A program made the translations under genes and the position numbers. Shown piece after piece: positions 45,401 to 56,985 of a stretch of 64,000 nt of DNA (position 1 is the stretch's first letter; each line of letters begins with the position of its first letter). Origin of the DNA: Panagrolaimus kolymaensis (taxonomy: Eukaryota > Nematoda > Chromadorea > Rhabditida > Panagrolaimidae); the NCBI GenBank assembly GCA_028622995.1, contig JAJQJQ010000021.1:62001-126000 (forward strand). Direction: 5' to 3'. The notes under the pieces were generated by a model, which was not told where the DNA came from, did not search any database, and saw only the letters and a program-made list of their open reading frames with translations.

Positions 45401-47577
45401 TTAAACGCAGTTTTTTTAGTTAACAAAGCCACCCGAAGCTAAATGGATTAGTGAGGGAAAGGGATTTTCTTCCAAAATTTATTCCATCAAAGTTACAGTC
45501 GCAGAAAATACTTACCAGTTTTGTGTAAAAGTATGTTTTTATTTTCAAAAAACAAATTTAAATAATAAAATTTACCAAAAAAAGACAGTTTCAAACAATT
45601 TAAATTTATCAAATCCAGTTTAAAAATTTTTTTGAAAAGTTTATACAGTTTAAAAAAAAATAAATGTTTTTAGATTCCAAGCATTTTTCATTTGGAGTCA
45701 AGCATTGTGGCAGACACTCAAAATGAAGCCCATATCAATGGTAATTGTTTTACGTCAGCTCAAATTACTACAGTTTTAATTTTTTTAGACCAAAAATCTG
45801 CTGCTCGTCGAATTATTTCTCAAACGCATTCGCGAGAATTGGCTTTTTATAAGCTTGTTTCTACAACAACAACTCAGTTTAAAGATTTAAAAGTTCCTAA
45901 ATTTTTTTATGGTCGTGAATGGAATAAAGATCAAGAAGTAAGCAAGTCTTTTACTGTGATATACAGTTTATATATAAAAATATCACAGAAAATTTTTTTT
46001 GATTTTTTTCACCCAAAAAGAAATTGCGAGACAGTTAAATTATAAAAGTTTTTTCCCCAGTTTTCAAAAAGGTTGGCAGTTTCAAAAAAATGTATAATAA
46101 TAAAGTTTTTCGACAATAAAATATTCTATTGTCCGATTGATGGCAGTTTTTTTTTGGTTGCTGCATCGGGCTTTGATAACTTAGAGTAAATTTCCGACAG
46201 TTTCATTATAAATTTTCAAAAATTTACTTTTGTTTTATGCATTCTTCCACCTTTCTCAATTATAAACAGTTTAATTAATGTTTCGAAAATTCTTTTTATT
46301 TCTAAAAATTTGCATTTTCTCCTTTCAAACTTCGGTCCTTAGCGAGAAATGACAGTTTTATATTTTGAGTTATTTTAAATTTCCAAAAATAGTTCACAGT
46401 TTGGGAGTTGTTCTCTCACCATCCACCGCAGTTTATAAATCGCTTGCGTACCTAGGAACACAGTTTAATAATTTTTAAAAATCAAATAATTTTTTTAAGG
46501 GAATAATTTTTATGGAAGATTTTACAAATCGATGCAATCCTAATTTTTGTGCTCGGCAACAATTTACTCATGAACAAATTTTGGCCTTGATAGATCAAAT
46601 CTGCATTTTACAAACTTCAACAATGTTTATTGATAATCTTGAAAATGGTTTTCCAGTTTTACCAAACACCGTAAATTCCATGGCGAAATATGCTCAAATG
46701 AGTGTTGAAATATTAATGGAAAGAAATTTAGATTTTTTCACGGTGGAAGTTGCACGAAAAATTCGTGATTTGGCTCAACCAGAAACTTTAGCTCAAATTC
46801 TTGTTCGATGCGGTAAGAATTTGATTATTTTATTATCAAAAAAAATTTAAAGCATATTTTTTGAGAGTAAATTTTTCTTCGATGCAAATTCCAAAAAGTT
46901 TTTTTATTTTTTTAAATCAATAATATCTTTATTTTTCAGTTTTTTAAAACTATTTCGAAGTAATTTCAATTTTTGATCCATGAAAATTATTTATAAAACC
47001 CATCAAAAAATCAAATATTTTCTGTTTTTATTATGCAAAGCTAAAACTTAAAATTTTGTTTTATTTTTTTAGTTCTAATAACTCAAATTTAATTTATGAC
47101 TTTTGTAAATTTTCCATTACAAATCGAAAAAAAAATTTTTTAGACGACTTATTTCACGTTTTGGTTCATGGCGCAATTTGGCCTGGAAATGTTCTTTGGT
47201 CCATTCACGATAACTCCCAACTTCTTTCAATTGTGGATTGGCAAGGTTGCTTTTGTGGTTCACCCACCGCTGATTTGGCTGCAGTTTTAGCAATTTCCGT
47301 TGACCCTGAAGATCGTCGAAATCGAGAGGATGAATATTTAAAATATTACATCCAAAAATATGATGAATTTCGTGATAAATCTAAAACTTCGCCAACTCCC
47401 CTTGAATTTGAAGCCATTCGAGAATCTTATGGTCGGTCACTTCTTTATAACATGATTGAATTGATTGTTGTAATTATTACAAATCCATTGGATGATATTA
47501 TTGAAGAAGAAGGAGAAACTTTGGGAGTTATGACTAAACGATTAAAAGCTTTGATTGAAGATTTATTAATGGAATAA
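41422..47577 (+). CDS. CHK kinase-like (DUF1679/EcKinase-type) protein with duplicated first exon
   Basis: Two candidate first exons: A 41422-41553 (44 codons, donor GCG|GTATGT) and B 44012-44146 (45 codons, donor GCG|GTTTGT), both MALSS...SFFILKILNRHHPEWNHGED. Shared exons: 45674-45937, 46500-46812, 47144-47577. Family features: SRELAFYKLVSTTTTQFKDL, VPKFFYGREW, GIIFMEDFTNRC, the catalytic-loop-like HGAIWPGNVLW (the family usually has HGDxWxxNxL, so Asp is Ala here), and the metal-binding-like IVDWQGCFCGSPTADLAAVL. The Asp-to-Ala change in the HGD motif suggests weak or no kinase activity; the DWQ motif is kept. CHK-like enzymes phosphorylate small hydroxyl compounds such as ecdysteroids. 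The introns of 4.1 kb or 1.5 kb carry the CAGTTT array. Family call fairly firm; N-terminal exon choice inferred. Confidence 0.75.
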
Positions 47578-47799
47578 AAAAAATTTTTTGTGTGAAAAAT
47601 GTTTATTTTTTTTGTTGGAAAAATAGATAGAAGCTTTTGAAGGATTTTTATTTCTAATTTTAAAGCATTTTTAAAATCAAACTTAATTCACAGAAATCGA
47701 TCAGAATATTTTGTTAAAAATAAAAAAATCAGTTTTAAATGTGTTTATTCAAAACTTAAAAATAAATATAATTTAATTATTTAAAATAAAATAAAAATT

Positions 47800-47892
47800 T
47801 TAAAAATCAGAAGTTGTAATAAACGTTTGTGAAGTTGGTGAAGAAGAATAATGATTATCATAATTAGGATATTCTCTAGGTCGCAAATACAT
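47800..47892 (-). pseudogene. Displaced C-terminal coding tail of the VWD/fibrinogen-like gene
   Basis: Reading the minus strand from the hAT insertion, the frame of the gene at 48722-51637 continues as MYLRPREYPNYDNHYSSSPT, then SQTFITTSDF and TAA at 47800-47802. The frame joins exactly if the element and one target duplicate are left out. It is now cut off by the stop within the element. Confidence 0.85.
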
Positions 47893-47900
47893 GTAAGCAT

Positions 47901-48730
47901 CAGGGATGAGCGGAATTCCGCTTCCGTTTCCGTTTCCGCGGAATTCCGTAGTTTTTTTGCTTCCGTTTCCGTTTCCGCTTCCGTAAAAAAATATTTAAAT
48001 TTCCGTTTCCGTTTCCGCTTCCGCTGTAAAAATAGCGTAAATCTTAAACGGAAGTGCTTTATTTTTTCACAGAAATATTACAGAAAACTTCACCTTTTGG
48101 TGTGAATTTTTTTATTTACCAACTTTTTTATACCTAATTTTTATACTTACACGGTTTAAATGTTGCTAAAAAAGCCGCAAACATGCTTGTTTGAGTGTTA
48201 ATTGTTATCAATTATTATTCTTTGAAGTCAAAAAACTTCGAAAATCTCTTTCATTCAAATTAATCAGAAATAATTAACCAATATCTCATAAGCATTCAAA
48301 GAGCAACCACATGTATATTTTTCGTTTCTATGATACATTGCAAATAGGAGTGAGCATAAAACTATACTAATTACAATAACATGATATCAAAAAGTTTAAA
48401 AACATTTGTGAATTTTTTATTAAAAGCTTTTAGCCTATTCATTTTAACTAAAAGTTAAATTTTTTTAAAGAGAAAACAATATATTAAACTCTTAGCATTA
48501 AGAAGTCAATTTCAAAAGAAAAATTTTAGAAAGCAAATTTTAAAAAATAAAAAAATTTTCGCTTCCGTTTCCGTTTCCGCGGAATTCCTCCCTTTTTTCA
48601 CTTCCGTTTCCGTTTCCGCTTCCGTAGAAAATAATTTATATTTCCGCTTCCGTTTCCGCTTTTACGGAACTGCCTCAGTTCCGTTTCCGCTTCCTTCCGT
48701 TTAAGGAATAGTTACTTCCGCTCATCCCTG
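47901..48730. mobile_element. hAT-type MITE, 830 bp, with 8-bp target duplication GTAAGCAT
   Basis: Terminal inverted repeats CAGGGATGAGCGGAA (47901-47915) and TTCCGCTCATCCCTG (48716-48730). GTAAGCAT is duplicated exactly at 47893-47900 and 48731-48738. Ends CAGGGATG plus an 8-bp duplication are the hAT signature. Subterminal clusters of TTCCGTTTCCG/TTCCGCTTCCG lie at 47910-48030 and 48558-48720. The AT-rich centre has no transposase. A perfect duplication and insertion into a coding exon point to recent movement. Confidence 0.93.
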
Positions 48731-51637
48731 GTAAGCATCTTCCACGGGATAATTAGCCCATTCAAGATATTGTCCCATATATGGAGTTTCATCTCCACCA
48801 CGAGCATATCTCAAACCATTTAAATTTGCGCTACCACATGGTGCACCAATCGTGATATAATTAAACCACCAACCAGTATTATGAAAATGAGAACTACAAT
48901 TATGAATATCGCCATTATCAAAAGTAACAAATTTAGGTCCTTGTTTATTTGTATTCCATGTTACCCATCCATCATGTCGATTAGTTTCATTTCCTCCACT
49001 GCAACTGCTATTAAGGAAAATTGAATATTGATCAGATGAATCAGAAACTGCAAAATAATTATAAGTGCATTCTGTAGTTTCATCAGCATATATAGGAGTT
49101 GCACATCGTTCAATTACAATTCGAAGAGAAGTTGGAGTGGTTTGAGTTAATTCATTAATATTATCTAAACCAAGCCATGTATTTTTGGAATTTGCATCAC
49201 CAAAACCCGCGACATATTCTTCGAATGTTTTGCCACTGGTAGCATTTCCATGTGACATAAGAGTCCATCCTCCACCATTGTCATCCATATCGCAATAAAC
49301 CAAAGTCCAATTAAGTTCTGAATTAGTTAAACCAGAAGTATAATCGGCTCCAATGGAAACGTTATAAGCTCCACTTTGGGTGACACCATGGAAAAGCTGT
49401 AAATCAGCACAATGTCTACTTGGAGTGTAATCTTGGCATTGATTACCAGAATATGGAGCTAGACAGGTACATGTGTAAGTTCCAGGAAGATTTGTACAAA
49501 CACCTTGACCAATATTTGAATTACATACAGTGGGATTTTGACATTCATCGATGTCAGTACAATTAAAGCCATCCCCCGAATATCCGTTGATACATTGGCA
49601 GGTTGGAAATCCATTTACATTATTACATTGTCCATCAATGGAACATGCAGTGGGTTGAGAGCTTATTATGCCATCATTGCATTCAGTTTCAACCGAGCAA
49701 TTAGCATTAAGCCAATGAGTATTTGCTAAAAAAATTCAATTCTTAAATTTTAAACTAAAAATTTGTTTATGACTCACGAAGATCATAATTTCCATTTGTA
49801 TCAACGCACCCACATTCGTCAATCAATCTACAAGCAAATGGAAAACCATTTGTATTTCCATTAGAATCAAAATAATAATTTGGATCACAAATGCATCCTT
49901 CTTCATAGCTATCTTGACAAGAGCTGGAGTTGCTATAATTATGATCAGAGCAAGTATTTTGACATCTTGGAGTTTTCATGCTGTAATGAGAATGTGGAGG
50001 ACAAGTGTAAGGGCAATTAACGCTATCACGCCAATGATCAATATCAGCAAATGGGCGTTGATTAATACAAAGTGTGGCAAAGGTATCTAAGGCGTCACAT
50101 TGAGGAACACCATTACATACATCAAAAGTACAATCATGAAAATATTGAGTTACAACATCTGCTCCCAAACTAACACATTGTCCAAAAGGTCCTTGTCCAG
50201 TTATAGCTTGGCGGATTAAATCACATTGATTTTGAGATGTTGGAGTGTCCTAAAATAAAATAATTTAGTTATATGTAAATATGTTTTAGATTTAAACACT
50301 TACACAAGAAGTCATATTGCTTACAACTTCACCAGCTTGGCAATTATTAACTGTATTATCAACAATCCAAGTATCTTGGAAATGAAGCACATTCAAATTA
50401 GTTCCTAGGTTGCAAGTTGAGGTTGTTAAACCATCGCCATTTTTAGCTTTAACATCATCAGTACATACGTCATCGATATTTCCCATAAGTCCGCACATTT
50501 TATCCGCACCAAAAAAGAATGGAGTCAAAGGCACATCAATGCAAAGGGATGATTGAGGATAAAAGGTTATAGTTGCGCTATGAACATTATCTTGAATGAT
50601 GACTTGAGTGCTGGGTTTTGTTGCAACTACTCGAGGATCATCCTGAGATGGCCAATAATTAGGATAATAAGCTCGAATACCATCAATAAAATAATTTGAA
50701 GCTGAATCAACTTTAAAAACATGCCCTTGGGTTGTTAATGACATTTCAAGGATTACTGATACACTAAAAAAATTAATTAGCATAAATTTTGTTTTAAGCT
50801 GCCTATCTTACGGTGAATTAGGAGAAGTTAAAACATTAGTTCCAATGATGCCGAATTCATCAGAAGAATTACAAGATGTCATAACATAATATGGGCATGT
50901 TCCTTGATAATCAAAAGTAGTTCCATCAAATGTTGTAAAATGTGGATCCCCGCTTAAGCATGCACTTTTACTTCGAATATCACAAGAAACCAATGGATTT
51001 CCAGATGTGCCTATAAAGAAAAATTATTTGAAATTCTTTTTTTGTGTATTTTATGGAACATAAGTACCTGGAGGACAAGTACAAACTTTTTTGTGATTAA
51101 ATACAGTACAAATAGCTCCATGTCCGCAAGGATTGCTTTCATCACAAGATAACAAATCTTCACAATGATCTCCCGCAGTATTATCAGGGCAATCGCAACT
51201 AAAAATTTAAAAAAAATTAAAAAGGCTAAATTTTAAAAAAAGTTTTTGGAGAAAGCTTACATGTATTGATATGGGTCAGTGACAATACAAGTACCATTAT
51301 TATAACATGGAATTGTACCTTCAACATTACAAATGGAACAACTTGATTCTTGAAGGGTTTGTTTATATTTTGAGAGTTCTTTGCGATATTCATTTACTTC
51401 TTCCATTAACATCGAATGACGTCGTTGGGTTTTACATTCTGAAGAAGTACAGTACTCTTCAGTTGCAGCGAATGCTCCCCTAAAATGGCTGATTTTTAAT
51501 ATGGAAATTTAATAAAAGGTGAGCTCTGAGGATTCATGGTTTGGTCATAATTGAGGCCAAATATCTGCAAGAGCTAATGAGTAAACTTACGTTATAACTA
51601 CCAGCAACCCAAAAACAGAAACCAATTTTGCTTGCAT
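48722..51637 (-). CDS. Secreted multidomain protein: EGF - VWD - C8/TIL - EGF - fibrinogen-like
   Basis: Exons: 51637-51591, 51479-51261, 51198-51068, 51010-50812, 50763-50304, 50249-49778, 49726-48722. Signal peptide MQAKLVSVFGLLVVIT. A coiled charged stretch (MEEVNEYRKELSKYKQTLQE) precedes EGF-like cysteines (CYNNGTC, CDCPDNTAGDHC, CGHGAICTV). VWD domain: CLSGDPHFTTFDGTTFDYQG ... CGLMGNIDDVCTDD. C8/TIL part: CPYTCPPHSHYSMKTPRCQN. EGF and calcium-binding EGF: DIDECQNPTVC, CTCLAPYSGNQC. Fibrinogen-like C-terminal domain: YCDMDDNGGGWTLMSHG, HDGWVTWNTN, GGDETPYMGQYLEW. The reading frame now ends EDAYQG-stop, the last codons coming from the hAT element; about 36 native residues are lost, just past the fibrinogen-like core. 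An extracellular matrix or gut/mucus glycoprotein is likely. Confidence 0.87.
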
Positions 51638-52940
51638 AATTTTTCTCACAAAAAAAATTTGAAAGCAAATATAATTTCTTTAGGTTATTTCAAATTTCTT
51701 TTATACCCAGAAATTTGTGCATCAAAAGGCAAAAAGCCATGGTTGTTAATTCCCAAAAACTTTTTTTTTGATAAACAACGAAAAAAAGGTGGAACTCCAT
51801 CCATTTCCGCCCAAAAATCTTATGTTTTAAAATTGACAAAACTTCCCACTTCTGTATATACGCCTTTATTGGAATCTAAATGTGTTTTGATTTTATCAAC
51901 AAAAAAATATTGTATTCACATTTTTTATATTTTTGCTTTCTAATTCTTCTCTTAATTAGGAGCTGATAACCCAACCTTTGGTGAAGAAAAAAGGAAATAA
52001 TTTTGTTTCTTTTTTTTCTTTGGTGCTCTTATCAATTTTTATGCTTGATTTTTAGTTTGTTACTTTCACCCTTGACGTGAGAAGTAAAAGAAAAAAAAGC
52101 TTATCATTTACTCAGCTTGTCGTCGTCGTTAACAAAATTAATTGCCAGAAATAAAAAAGGGAGTGGTGCTTCTGTTGCTGTTGCTTTGTTATCAAAAAAA
52201 AAAATTTGAAAATCATTAATTTTACATTCCTTTTTGGGAATTAAAAAAAAGTACTTTTTCCAATTTGAAGAAAAAGCGTTCGATTAGAATAAGAAAATTG
52301 GAAGAAGAAGAAAAAATAAATATACTTTATTCTTAAATAAGTCAGTTTATGGTTTTGAGTCAGAGGAATACTGTAGTCTAAAAATATATTTTTATTATAT
52401 AAAAAAACGTGGCAAATTGCAAATATTTTTGTTAAAAAAGAATTCAACCTGCCACTCCTAAACCGTTAATGTTTTTAGGGTGTTTCTCATATGAATGCGT
52501 AGGCAAAAAAAATTATTGCCAATTTTATTTTAAAATTCGGAACACCTAATTTTTAAACTGTAAGTAAATATTTTGTTTTTTATTTTTACATCTTACATCT
52601 GAAAAACAAACTTTGAAGTAAGAATAAACACATTTTTCAGAATTTTTCTTTATTTTTTTTTTCTCAATAACACACAGATGCTTCAAAGCACCTTGATCAG
52701 CCTGCTACAAAATGGAGTTCGCGTGGGCCACAAAGAATGCATCTTTTTAAATATAGCTTTTAAAAATCTTTTGTTTGGTTGTAAAGTTTATTTTCATTAA
52801 TGCGAAAATTTGAAAAAAAAAGAAACAATAAAATTAAACTAATATGTATTTTACCAGGTGTCTCACAAGTATAAAATAAAATGTTATTCACAAACTTTTC
52901 TAACATTTTTTGGAAATATTTTTTTCTCCTTCAAAAAATA
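51638..52940. other. Intergenic between divergent genes
   Basis: 1.3 kb shared upstream region of the minus-strand VWD gene and the plus-strand CTLD array. It has GATA-type sites (CTTATCA near 52027 and 52100), a CGTCGTCGT run near 52120, and no coding signal I trust. Confidence 0.55.
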
Positions 52941-54180
52941 ATGTTTCAGCTTTTATTTCTTTCATTTTTCTTCTTTTCTTCGGTTTTTGCATTTGGAACC
53001 AATTCCACCACTACCATCGAATGGCGATCAAAATTTTACACATTTGTTTTTAATCCTCCTCTTCCATTTATTGATGCGGAAATTGCATGCATAAATTTGG
53101 GAGGTCATTTAGCTTCAATTCATAATGGATATACGAATGCTTTTTTGATTTGTAAGACGCTTATTAAAAATTTGAAGAAAACAAAATTTATTATAAAAAA
53201 TTTTTTTCATTTTTTAGTGGAAGCTAGACTTTTCAATGAAACTTTTAATCCTGGAAGTTATTCAGCCTTTAATTATTCAAATAATAATAATAATTCAAAC
53301 TATTATTATTTAAATAATAATTTTATGGATGAAATTTGGATTGGCGCCACAAATATGATTTATCTATATCTTTGGGGTTGGATTGATGGAAGCGCATTTG
53401 ATTATGGAATGGGTTTCAATGTAACCACTTCTTCTTTATCGAATAATTATTCTTTGTGTGCATATTTGAACTTTGAGAATGGATTATGGAAAAGTGAAAA
53501 TTGTGACAATCCAAAACCATATGTTTGTGTGAGCAGCGGCAAAGTTCCTGATGATAATTTTAACACCACAACAGCTAAACCTTCTTCAATAACAACAAAT
53601 TTTCCATTTTCTTCGAAAACTTCTACAAAAACATCGATTACATCTCAATCTCAATCTTCAGTCTTTCCAATAAATATCCGAACAACTCAAAAATTAACAA
53701 CAACTCCAAATAATTGTACCGATTATTGCCCTTTTCAATGGAGATATTATCCAGTGACATCTTCATGTTATTACATTAATAGAGATAAGCTTAGTTGGTA
53801 CCAAGCTGAAAAGTATTGTGTTCATAAAGGGGCACATTTGTTATCAATTCATAATTCTGTTGAATTTCAATTTGTTAATGGTAAGTACAAAAAAAAAAAT
53901 TGATCGAATGATAATAATAAGAAAAAGTTCAGAATTTAGAGTATATTTGAATGGAGCCCTTATCGGCTTTGACACATCATGGATTGGACTTCATAAAATC
54001 AATAGTAGCGAAGTATTTAAATGGACAGATGAAACACCATTTGATTATTTTCAATGGCAACTTGGTAATTCAACAATCAACAGTGGTTATGAATGTGTTA
54101 ATATAGGAATAACATTTAAAAATGATTATCCTTGCGAAACTACTTTACAATCTCTTTGTAAAAAACCAGCATTATGTTAA
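52941..54180 (+). CDS. Secreted protein with two CTLDs
   Basis: Exons 52941-53151, 53218-53880, 53933-54180. Start chosen at MFQLLFLSFFFFSSVFAFG, the best signal peptide; an upstream in-frame ATG at 52881 is less likely. CTLD1: RSKFYTFVFNPPLPFIDAEI, CINLGGHLASIHNGYTNAFL, an Asn/Tyr-rich insert (NNNNNSNYYYLNNN), DEIWIGATNM, YVCVSSG; its first cysteine is missing (RSKFYTF where paralogues have KCYYF). A Ser/Thr linker follows. CTLD2: CPFQWRYYPVTSSCYYINRD, KGAHLLSIHN, TSWIGLHKI, FKWTDETPFDYFQW, SLCKKPALC. No EPN/QPD triplet in either. First of six CTLD genes in tandem on this strand. Confidence 0.87.
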
Positions 54181-54624
54181 ATAATCAATAACAAACTTTA
54201 TTCATATTTATGTTTATTTTTAACATAAATTTTTTGCACGTCACAGACTTTAAAAATTTCATGATTATCTCCATTTTTATTTAAGGAGCAAATGGCAATT
54301 GCACTTTAATAAATTTGTTTACAATTTGAAACAATTTTTTTAATTTAATCTAAAGTTTTCATTTTTGCAGTGAAGTCAACCCTTTTAAAAATTCTTAGTG
54401 GTTGGTAATTGATAACCACGAAAATTATTAATTACAATAATTGTAATGAGGGCATGTTTTCTAAAAAGGTTTCAATGATTTTTTTAAATTTTCTTTTAAA
54501 AAAACAGAAAGAATCATTTTTGCAAACATTTTTTTTTCTTCAACATCATATTCAACAATGACACATTTAACACAATTATTCATAGCTTCAAATCAAACCA
54601 AGCAAGCCACGGCGTCTTTTTTTA

Positions 54625-54634
54625 TGCATAAAAG
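54625..54634 (+). promoter_or_regulatory. TATA-like box before the mucin-CTLD gene
   Basis: TGCATAAAAG about 120 bp before the ATG at 54755, in a short GC-richer patch (GGCGTC, GGCGGCGG). Confidence 0.4.
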
Positions 54635-54754
54635 GCGGCGGTTTGCTACTTTCTTGATCATCAAAATTTTTTTTTGTTGTTTAAAAAAAAGTTTCAACAA
54701 AATTTTATTTCATTTGAAACTTTTTTGAAAATTGTTTTTTTTTTTCAAACGAAA

Positions 54755-56985
54755 ATGTTTTTATTTCGTTTAATAATTTTCTTAAGTTTTTTAACAACAA
54801 CTTTTGCTTCGAAAAATTGTTTTGGAGACGGTATACAATGGGAATCAAAATGTTATTATTTTGTTAAACAACCTGAAATGTTTGTTAATGCGGAAATGAA
54901 TTGCACTGAAAAAGGTGGACATCTTGCATCCATTTCTAATGGTTTTGTAAATACTTTTTTGGCTCGTAAGTGGCAGACGATTTAGAGTAAACTAAAAGTA
55001 AAGCTATTTTTCAGAGGAATGCGCTGCTCCATATACGATGGATATGGAAGTTTGGATTGGCGCAAACAGTCTTGTAAATATGGATGTTTGGCAATGGACA
55101 GATCAAAGTGTTTTTAATTATTCAAATTGGCAAAATTTAAATATTTCTTCGACAATAAAACTAAGATGTGGTGCTTTAAATTTAACTAATGGAATTTGGA
55201 ATACCGATGATTGTTATAAACTTAAATCATATGTTTGTGCCACAAATTCTTCGAGTGTCATCCCATCAACTTTAACTCCACTTCCTTGGACCACTACTTC
55301 TCCAACTTTGCCTCCATATCCTTGGACAACAACTACCACTGCTTCAACAACAACTGAGCAACCAACAACTTCAGGTGTACCAACAACGACGACCACTATG
55401 GAATTTCAAAGCACGACTACAAGTGGCTACCAAAATAGCACTACTACAGCTTCAACAACTTGGACACCACCAACTGAACCCCCAACAGTTTCTTCCACAA
55501 TTTTGCCGATTTTTTCAACCACAAATGAGCCAACAACTTCGAGTTCCCCAACAACTGAAACTCCAACATCAAGCTCATCCACAACATTTTCTTCTACCAC
55601 TGAAATTCCAACCACCGTCTCATCAACAACAACAAATGAGCCAATCCATACAACATCAAATACACCAGAATCAACAACTTTTTTTTCAAACTCTACAACC
55701 ATAGGAACAACTGAAACAACTTCAAGTTCAACAACCTCTTCTCAACTAACTACAACTGGATTGCCAACTATTCCCACAACAACAAATTGGGAAACAACAA
55801 CAACTCCAATAACTGATTTACCAACAACAGCATCAACAAATCCAAGTTCAACTACCACAGAAGAAGGAACCACCACAGCTTTTAGCACGACAACAACAAC
55901 TTCAAGCTATCCTTTAACTACAAGTACAGATGCTTCAACAACCGCTGAAACTCCAACTTCAGAAGCACCAGAGCTTACAACAGAAAAAACAACTAGGGAA
56001 TGGACAACTTCATCATCTACTCATAAACTTATTCCTTCTTTAACAAGTTCATCAGCTCCTTCATCATCCACAAGTCCATCTCCCATTACAACATTCACGC
56101 CTGTTACTACAGAACCACCTTCATCGATTACTCCAACAACTCAAATTCCTTTAACTTCAACAACTGAAGTAACCTCGGAAACCTCCACCGCAACTCAAGA
56201 GTCATCAACTACAACAGTCGGAGATTTTACAGCTTCCAGTATTTTAACTACAATTTTGACAACTACTCCCCTAACTCCAACAACATCTTCAGAACCTACA
56301 TCCGCGACATCACCATCTGAACCTTCATCATCTTCAACAACTGAAGCTGCCATTACTACTACAACTTTATTCACATTTTCACCAACTACATCAACAACTA
56401 TTTCTAGTACCACTGAACCAACTACCACAGAAATTCCAGCTATTCCAACTTCGACAATTGAGGGAGTTACAGCAACAACTCCTCCAATGCCAACAACGAC
56501 AACCGAAAATTCCATTAGCAGTACAATCGAAGCTCAAACTACCACATCAACTTCACCACCAACTTCTCCTTGTAAAACCTCAAATGGATCATGCTATTTT
56601 TTGACTGAAGGACAAATGAATTGGACCTTTGCTGAAAATTATTGCATTGAAAAAGGAGGACATTTAGCGTCTATTCATAGTCAAGAAGAAATGGATTTTG
56701 TTTACACGAGTAAGATTTTCTTCAAAAAAACGGAATAAATAAATAATAAAATAAAATTTTATAGATTTAATTAAAAGCAAACATTGGGCATGGATTGGAT
56801 TACACACCCAAAATCCTCATTCTACTGAAGGTTGGCAATGGACGGATAACACTCCATATGATTATAGTAAATGGGAAGGAGGAGATTTAAACGACTCAAC
56901 ATGTGCTAATGCAAAGCATAAATTTATGAATGATTATTTATGTCAAACCACAACAATTTGGGGAGTTTGCAAAAAAACCGCATAA
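54755..56985 (+). CDS. Secreted mucin-like protein, two CTLDs joined by a ~430-residue Thr/Ser domain
   Basis: Exons 54755-54965, 55015-56709, 56765-56985. Signal peptide FLFRLIIFLSFLTTTFA. CTLD1: WESKCYYFVKQPEMFVNAEM, GGHLASISNGFVNTFLAR, EVWIGANSLVNMDVWQWTDQ, GIWNTDDCYKLKSYVCA. A continuous Thr/Ser/Pro domain at about residues 150-580 lacks cysteines and should be densely O-glycosylated. CTLD2: SNGSCYFLTEGQMNWTFAEN, GGHLASIHS, WAWIGLHTQNPHSTEGWQWT, CLEFT-type acidic residues absent, IWGVCKKTA. The linker is degenerate rather than a strict tandem repeat. It resembles a secreted mucin with lectin-like ends, fit for gut lining or surface coat. Confidence 0.9.

Larger units (their letters stand above)
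32386..46466 (+). repeat. Directional CAGTT(T)-motif array, about 160 copies
   Basis: By hand I count about 160 CAGTT, mostly CAGTTTTAAA, CAGTTTAAAA or CAGTTTTTAA, in 14 kb. At this base composition about ten would be expected. The reverse complement AACTG is seen only a handful of times (for example 40088, 42397, 44518). Copies are 28-120 bp apart without a fixed period; one run is at 33019, 33083, 33125, 33161, 33249, 33314, 33376, 33404, 33493, 33543, 33579, 33642 and 33688. The base before C varies; the bases after are A/T. DNA between copies is not repeated. The array ignores gene borders, covering introns of both strands and intergenic DNA. Not a tandem satellite and not a known transposon. 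Function unknown; see findings. Confidence 0.9.

Noticed and set aside
32386..46466. The CAGTTT array as a set of decoy 3' splice sites (CAG|TTT).
   Set aside because: Most copies lack an upstream pyrimidine tract, the preceding base is often A or G, the array is antisense to one of its two genes, and it continues through intergenic DNA.
32386..46466. The array as a tandem satellite or minisatellite.
   Set aside because: Spacing is irregular and the sequence between motifs is unique, apart from the large duplication.
47851..48105. Open frame with repeated Ser-Val and Arg-Phe units.
   Set aside because: Translation of the TTCCGTTTCCG subterminal repeats of the hAT MITE, not a protein.
55375..55704. 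Gln/Pro/His-rich plus-strand frame in the mucin linker.
   Set aside because: A frame-shifted reading of the same Thr/Ser codons that belong to the CTLD gene.
55214..56515. Long minus-strand open frames of Val/Gly/Ser composition across the mucin linker.
   Set aside because: Antisense shadows of Thr/Ser codons (ACA, TCA, ACT); no start context, splice sites or domain.
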